A stretch of 46,233 nt of DNA, from NCBI GenBank assembly GCA_015654945.1, contig JAATGB010000098.1, positions 1 to 46,233 of the forward strand, read 5' to 3'. The position numbers were made by a program, and so were the translations under genes. The notes below the pieces were generated by a model. That model made no database searches. It was given only the letters and a program-made list of their open reading frames with translations, and was not told the origin of the DNA. This document shows, in pieces, positions 9,732 to 19,116 of the stretch (position 1 is the first letter of the stretch; every line of letters begins with the position of its first letter). Source of the stretch: Lactobacillales bacterium (GTDB taxonomy: Bacteria; Bacillota; Bacilli; Lactobacillales; Vagococcaceae).

Positions 9732-9758
9732 GAAGGAAGAATAAAGAGTTCTTCCTTC
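9732..9758 (+). terminator. Hairpin after the ABC operon
   Basis: A perfect 10-bp stem GAAGGAAGAA / TTCTTCCTTC with a 7-nt loop. It lacks a clear T run, so termination is less certain than elsewhere. Confidence 0.5.
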
Positions 9759-9864
9759 CTCGTATCTAAAAAAATAAAAAGAGACCATATTATTTTTAGA
9801 GTAGATGGAAATGACTCATTTTTATATTTAAAACGATCTTTTTTTGAATAAGGAGGAACTGAAA

Positions 9865-10794
9865 ATGAAAAGAAGAACAAAAATTTTTTTGAGTATGCTG
9901 GTTATCTTGCTGCTTGCTGTTTTTGCAGTTGCAGGCTATGGCTTAAAAATCTATCTGGATGTGAAAGGAACAGCAAAAGAAATTTATGAAACGCCGACAA
10001 GAAAAAAATCAGCGAAGCGGGAGCAAGTGGTTGATTTGGAAAGTGGGGAACCTATTTCTGTGCTGTTATTAGGTGTAGATACTGGTGATCTTGGTCGAAC
10101 AGAAACAGGTCGTTCAGATACGATGTTAGTGACTACCATTAACCCAGAAAAAAAACAAACAACGATAGTGAGTCTTGAACGTGACATTTATACAGAAATA
10201 GTTGGAAAAGGCACCAAAGATAAACTAAACCACGCATATGCATTCGGTGGTGTTAATATGGCGATTGCAAGCGTTGAAAATTTAGTTGATATTCCGATTG
10301 ATCATTATGTTGTGATGAATATGAAAGGCTTTAAGCAATTAGTCGATGCGGTCAATGGGGTGGATGTTGAAAATACGTTAGATTTTACCTATGAAGGAAC
10401 GACTTTTAACAAAGGAACGGTTCATCTTGATGGCAGTGACGCGCTTCGCTATACACGGATGCGCTATGACGATCCCAATGGGGACTACGGTCGACAAGAA
10501 CGACAACGACAAGTCATTGCAGCAATTGTGAAAAAAGCTGTGAATGTATCGACCGTTACAAATTATAAAAATATTTTAGCAGCGATTGAAGCCAATACCA
10601 AAACAGATTTATCATGGGACAACTTTTTGAATTTAGAATCAAAATATCGATCTGCTCTTGCAAATATGACCTCTGATCATATCCAAGCTGTACCGGCTAG
10701 CCATAATAATGATGGAATTTCGTATCAAGATGTACCGAAAGAAGAACTGACACGCGTACAAAACCTACTGAAAACACAACTGAATATTCAGTGA
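9865..10794 (+). CDS. LytR-CpsA-Psr (LCP) family cell-wall glycopolymer ligase
   Basis: 309 residues with an N-terminal membrane anchor (about 5-25) and an extracellular LCP domain. Conserved features are VLLLGVDTGD, the arginine-rich GRSDTMLV, S-L-E-R-D, and later ALRYTRMRYDDPNGDYGRQ-E-R-Q. LCP enzymes transfer teichoic acid or polysaccharide chains from undecaprenyl lipid to peptidoglycan; which polymer is unknown. The ATG at 9865 is chosen because aaggagg (9850-9856) lies 8 nt upstream. An in-frame TTG at 9844 would place that site inside the gene. Confidence 0.92.
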   Translation: MKRRTKIFLSMLVILLLAVFAVAGYGLKIYLDVKGTAKEIYETPTRKKSAKREQVVDLESGEPISVLLLGVDTGDLGRTETGRSDTMLVTTINPEKKQTTIVSLERDIYTEIVGKGTKDKLNHAYAFGGVNMAIASVENLVDIPIDHYVVMNMKGFKQLVDAVNGVDVENTLDFTYEGTTFNKGTVHLDGSDALRYTRMRYDDPNGDYGRQERQRQVIAAIVKKAVNVSTVTNYKNILAAIEANTKTDLSWDNFLNLESKYRSALANMTSDHIQAVPASHNNDGISYQDVPKEELTRVQNLLKTQLNIQ

Positions 10795-10896
10795 GAGTCA
10801 AATTCCTTTGTTATTTTTTTGAAATTTTGCATATTATTTGTATAAAATTATGATATAACATACAATGTTTTCAAAGGAAAGTGAGGGAGTTTAAAA

Positions 10897-12537
10897 ATGA
10901 AAAGGGTTAGTAAGTTTTTTTTATTCGTAATGTTAGGACTTATAATAGCAGGATGCAGTACAACAAAAGATGAGAGCAAACAAACAGATTCAACTAATAA
11001 AGAAGTAGCCCAAAAAATTAAAGTGACCTCTGTTGGAACGATCACCACTTTAGATAGTGCTTTATATGACGATGTCTATAGCTCTGACAACATTGGTCAG
11101 ATTATTGAAGGACTGTATCGTATTGACAAGAATAACGAACCTGAATTAGGAATTGCCGCAGCTGAACCTAAAGTCAGCAAAGATGGCAAAGTGTACACAT
11201 TCAAGCTAAGAGATACTAAATGGAGTAATGGCGATCCTGTTACAGCTGATGATTTTGTTTACGCTTTCCAAAATGTAGTAGATCCGACATACGGATCACA
11301 AAATGCTGATAGTATGGCAGTGATTAAAAATGGCGAAAGCATTGCGGCTGGTAATGCTGCAGTTGACACATTGGGAGTTAAAGCAATTGATGATCAAACA
11401 TTAGAAATTACCTTAGAGCAGCCAGTTGCATACTTTAAAAAACTCTTGACGGGTACACGTTTTTTACCAAAAGATTCAAAATTTGCGAAGGAAAAGAAAA
11501 AAGAGTATGGAACAAGTGCAGAAAATGTAGTTGCAAATGGACCGTTCGTACTTAGTGGCTGGGACGGTACCAACGAAACGTGGGTCTTGAAAAAGAACAA
11601 AAATTATTGGGATGCTAAAAATGTGAAACTAGATGAAGTCCAAGTGGATGTCATTAAGGAAACTTCAACGGGAGTAAACTTATTTGATACAGATGCAACA
11701 GATTTTACTGTTTTAACAGATGAATATGCGAAACAAAAGCAAAGTTCAAAAGAATATCATTCTGTTTCGAAAGCCTTGGTGGGATATATTGGCTTTAATA
11801 CGCAACGAGAAATGACAGGAAATCTTCACGTACGGAAGGCAATCGCGCAAGCTTTTAATAAAAAAGCCTTTACGGAAAATGTACTTGCCGATGGTTCCAC
11901 TGAATTAGATGGCTTAGTCGCAAATAATTTTGCCAAAGATCCAGATGGCAAAGAAGAATTCCGTGATGAAAATGGCAAACTGCTTACATATGATTTAGAT
12001 GCTGCCAAGGAAGAATGGAAAAAAGCCAAAGAAGAATTGGGAAAAGATACGATTTCATTGGAATTGCTTTCAGCAGATACATCATCAGCCAAGAAAACGG
12101 TTGAGTTTTTACAAGGAGAACTGGAAGAAAATCTGGATGGTCTAAAAATCACAACGAAATCTGTACCGATTGGACAACGTCTGACTTTGAATCGATCGGG
12201 TGAGTTTGATCTTTTCTTTGGAACCTGGACACCAGATTATGCCGATCCAATTGATTTTTTACAACCATATATGACAAATGGTGGAATTAATTTTGGTAAG
12301 TATAGTAACACAGCTTATGATGAAAGTATTAATAATGTGCTGACAACGTTAGCCAACGATCCTGAAAAACGGTGGGAAGAGCTACTGAAAGCAGAAAAAA
12401 TATTAATTAAGCAAGATGTTGCAATTGCACCTGTTTATCAAGGCTCGATTGCTTACTTAGAAGCAGCAAATGTGAAAGGCATCCAAACGTTACCATTTGG
12501 GCGCTCAGTTTCTTACCGATTAGCTTATGTAAAATAA
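10897..12537 (+). CDS. Oligopeptide ABC transporter substrate-binding lipoprotein (OppA-like)
   Basis: 546 residues with a lipoprotein signal peptide: two basic residues, a hydrophobic core and lipobox IAGC with Cys20. The mature part is a family-5 extracellular solute-binding protein (DTKWSNGDPVTADDFVYAF near the N-terminus, NGPFVLSGW in the middle). It would capture peptides outside the membrane for an Opp permease. No permease or ATPase gene adjoins, so it must work with components encoded elsewhere, as orphan OppA paralogues in enterococci do. It is closed by its own terminator. Confidence 0.9.
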   Translation: MKRVSKFFLFVMLGLIIAGCSTTKDESKQTDSTNKEVAQKIKVTSVGTITTLDSALYDDVYSSDNIGQIIEGLYRIDKNNEPELGIAAAEPKVSKDGKVYTFKLRDTKWSNGDPVTADDFVYAFQNVVDPTYGSQNADSMAVIKNGESIAAGNAAVDTLGVKAIDDQTLEITLEQPVAYFKKLLTGTRFLPKDSKFAKEKKKEYGTSAENVVANGPFVLSGWDGTNETWVLKKNKNYWDAKNVKLDEVQVDVIKETSTGVNLFDTDATDFTVLTDEYAKQKQSSKEYHSVSKALVGYIGFNTQREMTGNLHVRKAIAQAFNKKAFTENVLADGSTELDGLVANNFAKDPDGKEEFRDENGKLLTYDLDAAKEEWKKAKEELGKDTISLELLSADTSSAKKTVEFLQGELEENLDGLKITTKSVPIGQRLTLNRSGEFDLFFGTWTPDYADPIDFLQPYMTNGGINFGKYSNTAYDESINNVLTTLANDPEKRWEELLKAEKILIKQDVAIAPVYQGSIAYLEAANVKGIQTLPFGRSVSYRLAYVK

Positions 12538-12544
12538 AAATAAG

Positions 12545-12579
12545 AAAGAAAACGGTTCGTATAACTGTTTTCTTTTTTT
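12545..12579 (+). terminator. Intrinsic terminator after the peptide-binding protein
   Basis: Stem GAAAACGGTT / AACTGTTTTC (12548-12557 with 12563-12572, one G-U pair), a 5-nt loop, then seven Ts. Confidence 0.92.
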
Positions 12580-12590
12580 GTAATTATATA

Positions 12591-12620
12591 TTGACAAATG
12601 AACACTTATTCATATATAAT
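12591..12620 (+). promoter_or_regulatory. Metal-responsive promoter with ArsR/SmtB-type operator in its spacer
   Basis: Consensus TTGACA (12591-12596) and TATAAT (12615-12620) are 18 bp apart. The spacer holds the inverted repeat ATGAA-N6-TTCAT (12598-12613), which resembles operators of ArsR/SmtB repressors such as SmtB, CzrA and CadC. A repressor bound there would block RNA polymerase directly. No ArsR-family gene is in the window, so the regulator would act from elsewhere. Confidence 0.75.
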
Positions 12621-12663
12621 GAAGTTATCAAATAAACAAGTAAAAAATTTGGAGGGAAAAATT

Positions 12664-12885
12664 ATGAAAAAGACATTTAAATTAGACGGACTGGATTGTG
12701 CAAATTGTGCAATGAAAATCGAAAATGCAATGAAAAAGATCGAAGGAGTCGAAGATGCTTCTGTCAATTTCATGACAACCAAATTAAAAATTTCAGCTGA
12801 AAAAGAGAAAATGCCAACAGTTGTTGACACAATGATAAAAACGATTAAACAATTAGAACCAGAAGTAACAGTTGTGAAAGCTTAG
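12664..12885 (+). CDS. Stand-alone heavy-metal-associated (HMA) domain protein
   Basis: 73 residues forming a single ferredoxin-like HMA domain. The metal-binding pair is Cys12 and Cys15 in LDCANCAMKIE. The ATG at 12664 is preceded by ggaggg; an earlier in-frame ATG at 12598 lies inside the promoter and is rejected. The gene is 9 bp from the P-type ATPase, which lacks its own N-terminal HMA domain. It probably delivers metal to the pump or acts as its detached sensor domain. Known homologues are metallochaperones or the N-termini of CadA/ZntA pumps. Confidence 0.88.
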   Translation: MKKTFKLDGLDCANCAMKIENAMKKIEGVEDASVNFMTTKLKISAEKEKMPTVVDTMIKTIKQLEPEVTVVKA

Positions 12886-12894
12886 GTGAGAGAT

Positions 12895-14796
12895 ATGACA
12901 AAAAACCAAAAACGTTTAGGAAAAATTATCCTGACGGCGCTACTTTTGATCTTGTTAGTAGTTTTAGTTCCACAAAATTCATGGGTGAACTTAGCCAGCT
13001 ATCTGGTTGTTTACTTGTTAATTGGAGGGGACATCTTAAAAAAAGCTTTCACGAACATTCTACATAAAGAAGTATTTGATGAAAATTTTTTGATGAGTAT
13101 TGCGACAATTGGGGCTTTTTTTGTTGGTCAGTACATTGAAGGCGTCGCTGTTATGCTTTTTTATCAAGTTGGAGAACTATTTCAAAGTTATGCAGTGGAT
13201 CAATCAAGAAAATCCATTGGAAAATTAATGGACATCCGTCCGGATCACGCAAATTTAGAGATTGGCGGAACGATTGAAGTTGTTGATCCTGACGAAATTG
13301 AAATTGGTCAAAGGATTTTGGTTAAGCCAGGAGAAAGAATCCCATTAGATGGTGTAATTGTAGAAGGTCGTTCTTTAGTCGATACGTCTGCGTTAACGGG
13401 TGAGTCTGTACCACGAGAAGTGTCTGCAGGAGAAGAGGTTCTAAGTGGCTGTATTAATAGCTCTGCTGTCTTGCATATTGAAGTTACAAAAGAATTTGAG
13501 GATTCCACGGTTAATAAGATTCTCGACTTAGTAGAAAATGCTAGCAGTAAAAAATCAAAATCGGAAAATTATATTACTAAGTTTGCTCGTTATTATACAC
13601 CCATTGTCGTGGTGCTAGCGATTCTCTTGGCAGCTCTTCCACCATTATTTTCAGCACTTACTTTTCATGAATCTTTGTATCGTGCGTTGACCTTCTTGGT
13701 TATTTCTTGTCCTTGCGCATTAGTTATTTCCGTACCCTTAAGTTTCTTTGGCGGAATCGGTGGAGCTTCTAAGTTAGGAATTTTGATTAAGGGCAGTAAC
13801 TATTTAGAAGCCTTGGCACAAACGGAAACAGTTGTATTTGACAAAACTGGAACACTAACAAAGGGTGTTTTCAAAGTTCAAAACTGCTATGTGGAAAATG
13901 GTTCAAAAGCGGATCTTTTAAAATATGCTGCGTATGTTGAAAGTTTTTCGACCCATCCTATTTCACTTTCTTTACAGGAAGCCTATGGTGATTCGATTGA
14001 TCAAAATAAAATCAAAAATATCGAAGAAATTGCCGGGCACGGTGTGAAGGGAATTATCTTTGGAAAAGAAGTTCTTGCCGGAAATAGTAAATTAATGGCG
14101 ACGAATGATATTTCATATAAAATTCCAACTGAAGTCGGCACATATGTTCATGTAGCAATCAACGGTCAATACGTTGGTTGTATTGTAATCGCAGATGAAG
14201 TCAAAGCAGATGCGCAAGAGGCAATTTCCGCTTTAAAACGAGTGGGTGTGAAAGAAACGGTCATGTTAACAGGTGACAGTGATGCGGTTGGACAAGCAGT
14301 TGGGAAAAAATTAGGTTTAGATAAAATTTATACGCAGTTGTTACCAGAAGATAAGGTCAATCAATTAGAAGCATTATTACAAAAGAAGCAAAAAAATGAA
14401 AAATTAGCTTTTGTGGGGGATGGGATCAATGATGCGCCTGTCTTAGCCAGAGCAGATATAGGGATTGCAATGGGCGGATTAGGCTCGGATGCCGCAATTG
14501 AGGCAGCAGATATTGTGATTATGACCGATGAACCTTCTAAAATCGCAACAGCTGTTGAGCTTTCAAGAAGTACATTGAAAATTGTCAAACAGAATATTCT
14601 GTTTGCGATTGTGATTAAGATTTTGTTTTTAGTTCTTGGTTCAATTGGGCTTGCATCAATGGGTGCCGCAGTATTTGCGGATGTTGGTGTAACGGTTCTG
14701 GCAGTCTTAAATGCGATGCGTTGTTTGCGAATCAAAAAATTTAAAACAGCGAAAAATTCTAACTTAAATAAGTTAAAGCCAGTATATGAACAATAA
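12895..14796 (+). CDS. P1B-2-type heavy-metal ATPase (Zn/Cd/Pb exporter, CadA/ZntA-like)
   Basis: 633 residues from the ATG at 12895 (a GTG at 12886 is possible but has a poorer ribosome site). Visible features, numbered from 12895: TGES (168-171), the metal-site CPC in helix 6 (272-274), phosphorylation motif DKTGT (316-320), the HP pair (354-355), GDGINDAP, a lysine in helix 7 and the ADVGV aspartate in helix 8. CPC plus that Lys/Asp set is typical of the zinc, cadmium and lead class rather than copper pumps. The protein begins almost directly with transmembrane helices; its metal-binding domain is the preceding small gene. A terminator follows. Confidence 0.92.
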   Translation: MTKNQKRLGKIILTALLLILLVVLVPQNSWVNLASYLVVYLLIGGDILKKAFTNILHKEVFDENFLMSIATIGAFFVGQYIEGVAVMLFYQVGELFQSYAVDQSRKSIGKLMDIRPDHANLEIGGTIEVVDPDEIEIGQRILVKPGERIPLDGVIVEGRSLVDTSALTGESVPREVSAGEEVLSGCINSSAVLHIEVTKEFEDSTVNKILDLVENASSKKSKSENYITKFARYYTPIVVVLAILLAALPPLFSALTFHESLYRALTFLVISCPCALVISVPLSFFGGIGGASKLGILIKGSNYLEALAQTETVVFDKTGTLTKGVFKVQNCYVENGSKADLLKYAAYVESFSTHPISLSLQEAYGDSIDQNKIKNIEEIAGHGVKGIIFGKEVLAGNSKLMATNDISYKIPTEVGTYVHVAINGQYVGCIVIADEVKADAQEAISALKRVGVKETVMLTGDSDAVGQAVGKKLGLDKIYTQLLPEDKVNQLEALLQKKQKNEKLAFVGDGINDAPVLARADIGIAMGGLGSDAAIEAADIVIMTDEPSKIATAVELSRSTLKIVKQNILFAIVIKILFLVLGSIGLASMGAAVFADVGVTVLAVLNAMRCLRIKKFKTAKNSNLNKLKPVYEQ

Positions 14797-14807
14797 TAAT
14801 AGTAAGC

Positions 14808-14842
14808 AAAGATGATAGGAGATAAGGCTATCATCTTTTTTT
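14808..14842 (+). terminator. Intrinsic terminator after the P-type ATPase
   Basis: Stem AAAGATGATAG / CTATCATCTTT (14808-14818 with 14828-14838) leading into Ts. Confidence 0.93.
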
Positions 14843-14864
14843 GAGCAAAAGCCATCAGAAATAT

Positions 14865-14894
14865 TTGCACAATCTCCAAGGTCTATGCTACTCT
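14865..14894 (+). promoter_or_regulatory. Possible recX-mutY promoter
   Basis: TTGCAC (14865-14870) and TACTCT (14889-14894) with an 18-bp spacer. The -10 box is weak. Confidence 0.35.
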
Positions 14895-14905
14895 TTTTAA
14901 GAAGG

Positions 14906-14927
14906 AAAAAAGGTGGCCCTTTTTTTG
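14906..14927 (+). terminator. Terminator-like hairpin in the recX leader
   Basis: Stem AAAAAAGG / CCTTTTTT with a 4-nt loop and a T run, 48 bp before the recX start. It may be a second terminator for the upstream gene or an attenuator of recX. Confidence 0.45.
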
Positions 14928-14975
14928 CGTATCATAAAAATAAGAAAATAAATTTTTTAAAGAAGGGAAACAAAA

Positions 14976-15770
14976 GTGAAGAAAGTAGTAGCCATTACAC
15001 GACTAAAACAGCAATACAAAGTCACCCTCGATTCAGGTGATAAATTACTTGTTTCGGAAGATGTTCTTGTGCGTTTCCGTCTGTTAAAGGGAACTGAATT
15101 GAAAGATAGCGACATCGAAAAGATTAAGCGTGCTAGTTCATATGATGTGTATTATCAAAAGACGTTAAATTATTTAAGTTATCAGTTACGTTCGGAAAAA
15201 GAAATCGTGATGTATCTAAAAAAAGATGCTGTGGATCAAGCAACCATCCAAGCAATTATTAAAAAGTTAAAAGAATTAAAATTACTGGATGACCAAGTAT
15301 TTAGTGAAAGCTATGTCCGAACGATTATCAAAACATCTGACAAGGGTCCTTTTGTGTTGAAACAACAATTAATGAAAAAAGGAATTGCGGAAGAAACAAT
15401 CCTGAATGCATTGCTCCTTTACCCAATCGACGAACAAATCAAAATTGCCAAAAAGGTTGCAGAAAAATCACTAAAAAAATACGCGCAAAAAAGTCACAAG
15501 GATAGTTTGAATAAGATCCATCAATTACTCATGACCAAAGGCTTTTCAACGGAAGTCATTCAAGAAGTTTTTGCCATTATTGCAATTGAAAAAGACGAAG
15601 ACAAAGAATTAGAGCTCATTCAACAACAAGGGGATAAGCTATGGGAGCGTAATCGCAAGTTAATTGCAAGCAAAAGAAAGTCAAAAGTTATTCAAGCTCT
15701 TTTTCAAAAAGGATTTGATTATGATTTAATCAAACAATATATGAATAAGAAAGAGATAGAAGATGAGTGA
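14976..15770 (+). CDS. recX: RecX, regulator of RecA
   Basis: 264 residues, the long Firmicutes form of RecX. It is made of helical RecX repeats: the central segments carry SYQLRSEKEI and the LDDQ-x-F-x-ESYVRT motif. RecX binds RecA filaments and modulates strand exchange. The start is a GTG at 14976 with agaaggg upstream. The stop overlaps the mutY start by 8 bp, so the two are translationally coupled. Confidence 0.93.
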   Translation: MKKVVAITRLKQQYKVTLDSGDKLLVSEDVLVRFRLLKGTELKDSDIEKIKRASSYDVYYQKTLNYLSYQLRSEKEIVMYLKKDAVDQATIQAIIKKLKELKLLDDQVFSESYVRTIIKTSDKGPFVLKQQLMKKGIAEETILNALLLYPIDEQIKIAKKVAEKSLKKYAQKSHKDSLNKIHQLLMTKGFSTEVIQEVFAIIAIEKDEDKELELIQQQGDKLWERNRKLIASKRKSKVIQALFQKGFDYDLIKQYMNKKEIEDE

Positions 15771-16959
15771 ACAAAAAGCATGGGACAAAGAAAAAAAAGG
15801 AGCTTTTCAACAAGAATTTGTTCAATGGTATGAAGAAAATCAACGAATCTTACCTTGGCGCGCGACTCATGAACCCTATGCAATTTGGGTTTCAGAAATT
15901 ATGCTGCAGCAAACAAGAGTCGAAACCGTTATTCCTTATTTTAATCGTTTTATGGAATGGTTTCCTGAAATCAAAGATCTCGCAGCTGCGCCAGAAGACA
16001 AATTATTAAAAGCCTGGGAGGGTTTGGGTTACTACTCGAGAGTCCGAAACTTACAAAAAGCGGCACAGCAAATTATGGAAAATTTTGCTGGAGAAATGCC
16101 GCGTACTATTGAAGAAATTAGTTCCTTAAAAGGAATTGGCCCCTATACAGCTGGAGCGATTGCTAGTATTGCCTTTAATCAACCAGAACCCGCGATTGAT
16201 GGAAATGTGATGCGTGTTTTTAGTCGACTTTTTAGAATTTCTGCTGATATTGCCAAACCGAGTAGTCGCAAGATTTTTGATCAACGGGTGCGTGAAGTTA
16301 TTTCTCCAGATAAACCGAGTGAATTTAATCAAGCGATTATGGATTTAGGCGCGACAATTTGCACGCCGACTTCACCAAAATGTGAACGTTGCCCGATTCA
16401 GAATTATTGTCAAGCGTATCAGGAGGACAATGTCACGGCATATCCAGTGAAAGTCAAGAAGACAAAAGTAAAAAAAGTTTATTATGTTGCGTGTGCGATC
16501 CAAAACGAAAAACAAGAATTTTTATTGGAAAAACGTCCAGCAACAGGATTACTTTCGAACATGTGGACATTTCCGCTAATTGAAGTCACGGAACAAGCCT
16601 ATTTGGACTATCAAAAAGGCTGGCAAAGTTATACAGTAGATCGCAATCAACCGCAACAATTGTCCTTGGTGGCTGAGGAAGAGGACATGTACATGATCAA
16701 AACACTGGTAGAAGAATTAGAAGGAGCAGACCACTTTGAAAATTTGATTTGGCAAAAACAGCCAATTGGGGAAATTACCCATATTTTTAGTCATTTAAAA
16801 TGGTTTGTTTTGCTTGCTTATGGGCGTGAAACAGGAAATGGTCGACTTCTTTTGACGGAAAAACAAGCGTGGGTTCGTGCGGAAAATTTTGACCAGCTTG
16901 TCTTTCCAAAACCACAACAAAAATTGGTACAACAACTTCTTTCAAACAAATTATTCTAA
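15763..16959 (+). CDS. mutY: Adenine DNA glycosylase MutY
   Basis: 398 residues. Catalytic Glu45 lies in SEIMLQQT, the helix-hairpin-helix is LKGIGPYTAG (122-131) with catalytic Asp146 in IDGNVMR, and the 4Fe-4S cluster cysteines are C200-X6-C207-X2-C210-X5-C216. A NUDIX-like 8-oxoguanine recognition domain follows from about residue 235. MutY removes adenine mispaired with 8-oxoguanine and works with MutM, also in this window (27040). Confidence 0.96.
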   Translation: MSEQKAWDKEKKGAFQQEFVQWYEENQRILPWRATHEPYAIWVSEIMLQQTRVETVIPYFNRFMEWFPEIKDLAAAPEDKLLKAWEGLGYYSRVRNLQKAAQQIMENFAGEMPRTIEEISSLKGIGPYTAGAIASIAFNQPEPAIDGNVMRVFSRLFRISADIAKPSSRKIFDQRVREVISPDKPSEFNQAIMDLGATICTPTSPKCERCPIQNYCQAYQEDNVTAYPVKVKKTKVKKVYYVACAIQNEKQEFLLEKRPATGLLSNMWTFPLIEVTEQAYLDYQKGWQSYTVDRNQPQQLSLVAEEEDMYMIKTLVEELEGADHFENLIWQKQPIGEITHIFSHLKWFVLLAYGRETGNGRLLLTEKQAWVRAENFDQLVFPKPQQKLVQQLLSNKLF

Positions 16960-17006
16960 ACAAAAAGCAAAAATAAACAAATAATACTATACCTATGATT
17001 GTTTTA

Positions 17007-17015
17007 TGATATAAT
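17007..17015 (+). promoter_or_regulatory. Extended -10 promoter of the UPF0374 gene
   Basis: TGATATAAT is a perfect extended -10 element. No good -35 is seen, as is common for extended -10 promoters. Confidence 0.6.
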
Positions 17016-17086
17016 TATTTTGATATCGGTGTAATGAAACACCCAAACGAAAAACCAAATGTTTTTTGAGAGAAAGTTGGGTAGAA

Positions 17087-17620
17087 ATGCGTGTGCCTAA
17101 AGAGGGAGAATTTATCACGATTCAAAGTTATAAACACAATGGCAATTTACATCGAATTTGGCGCGATACCATGGTATTGAAGACAAGTGAGCATTCACTA
17201 ATTGGGCTAAATGATCATACATTAGTAACGGAGTCTGATGGTCGCAGGTGGGTGACACGAGAACCAGCAATAGTTTACTTTCATAAAAAATATTGGTTTA
17301 ACGTGATTGCGATGATCCGGGAAAAAGGGGTTTCTTATTATTGTAATCTAGCATCACCGTATGCTCTTGATGAAGAAGCACTAAAATATATAGACTATGA
17401 TCTAGATATTAAAGTCTTTCCAGATGGAGAAAAACGACTTTTAGATGTAGATGAATATGAGGAACATCGTCGCGAAATGAATTATTCCAAAGAAATTGAC
17501 TTTATTTTGAAAGAAAACGTGAAGGTTTTAGTTGATTGGATTAATAATAGTAAAGGTCCATTCTCTAAGGAGTACGTAGATATTTGGTATGAACGTTATC
17601 AACAATTATCGAAAAAATAA
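17087..17620 (+). CDS. Nucleoside tri-/diphosphate phosphatase (Ntdp, UPF0374/DUF402)
   Basis: 177 residues. Strong resemblance to B. subtilis YgaC and S. aureus Ntdp: PKEGE, SYKHNG-x-x-HR, TESDGR-x-W-x-TREPA, the YWFNVI core, and the acidic [15 protein letters not shown] strand. The family hydrolyses nucleoside di- and triphosphates with divalent metal. The ATG at 17087 gives the usual family length; an in-frame TTG at 17066 adds seven unconserved residues and is rejected. Confidence 0.87.
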   Translation: MRVPKEGEFITIQSYKHNGNLHRIWRDTMVLKTSEHSLIGLNDHTLVTESDGRRWVTREPAIVYFHKKYWFNVIAMIREKGVSYYCNLASPYALDEEALKYIDYDLDIKVFPDGEKRLLDVDEYEEHRREMNYSKEIDFILKENVKVLVDWINNSKGPFSKEYVDIWYERYQQLSKK

Positions 17621-17657
17621 GCCATTATGTGTTGTGGAAATTCTTGTAGACAAAATA

Positions 17658-17700
17658 AAAAACAGTCCCTTTGAACGTTTGTTCAGGGGGCTGTTTTTTT
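17658..17700. terminator. Bidirectional terminator between ntdp and argH
   Basis: A long stem (about 17658-17675 with 17680-17697) flanked by A and T runs on both sides. It serves the two convergent genes. Confidence 0.92.
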
Positions 17701-17716
17701 ATCTCAAAAATAAGAA

Positions 17717-19087
17717 CTAGAGATTTTTTTTGGCTTGATTAATCATTTGGCTGACTTGGGTAAAGGCGGTTCCACCAAAGGATGTTCTACGTTCAATCGC
17801 GGTTTTTGCCTCAAGAATTTCATAAATATCTGCTTGAATTTCGGGAGCTATTTTTTGATAGTCGCTTAAAGGAATATCTTGCAGGTAATGGTTGTTTTGA
17901 ATGCAGCTTAAAACTAATTTTCCCACAATTTCGTGCGCCTGTCTAAATGGAATGCCCTTATTTGCTAAGTAATCTGCTAATTCCGTAGCATTTGAAAAAT
18001 CTTTTGCGGTAGCATTTTGCATAACCGCTTCATTAATATGCATGGTATGAATCATTTCGGCTAAAATGGGCAAGCTTGCTAGTATGGTATCTGCTGTATC
18101 AAACATGCCTTCTTTGTCCTCTTGTAAGTCTTTATTGTAAGCAAGGGGTAGCCCTTTTAAGATTGTGAGCAAAGAGAAAAGATTGCCAAATACTCTGCCG
18201 GTTTTCCCTCGAATTAATTCGGCCATATCTGGATTTTTCTTTTGTGGCATAATCGAACTACCGGTTGAGAAGGAGTCTGTTAACTCGACAAATTGGAATT
18301 CATGACTGCACCATAAGATAATTTCTTCGCATAAACGCGATAAATGGACCATCATCATCGAACTGTTACTTAAAAACTCAAGAATAAAATCACGATCACT
18401 GACTCCGTCTATACTGTTTTCGTAAAGCGAAGCAAAGCCTAATAATTCTGCCGTATATTCGCGATCGATCGGAAAAGTGGTTCCGGCTAAGGCTGCCGAT
18501 CCAAGTGGTGAAAGATCAATGCGCTTCAGACTTTCTTCAAATCGTTGCTGATCACGTGTCAGCATCGAATAATACGCCATTAAATGATGGCCAAAGCTAA
18601 TTGGTTGTGCGTGCTGCATATGTGTATAACCCGGCATAATCGTTTCCACGTGTTTTTCAGCTTTATCAACCAATAGTTTGCGGAAGTGATGAATCTGCTG
18701 AATGACTTGGTTAACAGTATCTTTTAGGTAGAGATGCATATCTGTTGCGACTTGGTCATTCCGACTTCTACCAGTGTGAAGTTTTCCCGCGACAGGTCCA
18801 ATTTCAGCATGTAACATTTTTTCAATGTTGAGATGAATATCTTCGTTTTCAATTGTAAATACTAATTCACTATTTTCGAGTTTTTCATTTAAACGCGTCA
18901 AGCCAGCAATGATTTTTTGTGTATCCTCTGCGGGTACTATTTTGGTTTTTTGCAGCATTTTTACGTGTGCAAGGCTACCTTGAATATCATATTTTGCTAA
19001 ACGCTGATCGAAAGAGATAGATGCACCAAATGTTTCAATCCAAGACTCGCTTTCTCCTTGAAAACGACCTCCCCATAATTTTTCCAT
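17717..19087 (-). CDS. argH: Argininosuccinate lyase
   Basis: 456 residues beginning MEKLWGGRF, the standard start of ArgH, so the ATG at 19087 is preferred to one six codons upstream (19105) that has no ribosome site. The fumarase/aspartase signature [12 protein letters not shown] and the substrate motif TGRSRNDQ are present. It cleaves argininosuccinate to arginine and fumarate, the last step of arginine synthesis. It lies 29 bp after argG in one leftward operon. Confidence 0.97.
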   Translation of the reverse strand: MEKLWGGRFQGESESWIETFGASISFDQRLAKYDIQGSLAHVKMLQKTKIVPAEDTQKIIAGLTRLNEKLENSELVFTIENEDIHLNIEKMLHAEIGPVAGKLHTGRSRNDQVATDMHLYLKDTVNQVIQQIHHFRKLLVDKAEKHVETIMPGYTHMQHAQPISFGHHLMAYYSMLTRDQQRFEESLKRIDLSPLGSAALAGTTFPIDREYTAELLGFASLYENSIDGVSDRDFILEFLSNSSMMMVHLSRLCEEIILWCSHEFQFVELTDSFSTGSSIMPQKKNPDMAELIRGKTGRVFGNLFSLLTILKGLPLAYNKDLQEDKEGMFDTADTILASLPILAEMIHTMHINEAVMQNATAKDFSNATELADYLANKGIPFRQAHEIVGKLVLSCIQNNHYLQDIPLSDYQKIAPEIQADIYEILEAKTAIERRTSFGGTAFTQVSQMINQAKKNL

Positions 19088-19116
19088 ACTTTCACCTAAT
19101 TTCATAAAAAATCAAT

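Noticed and set aside
14361-14879. 172-codon open frame opposite the end of the P-type ATPase
   Set aside because: Runs across the terminator at 14808-14842 and lies within a conserved gene; no ribosome site.
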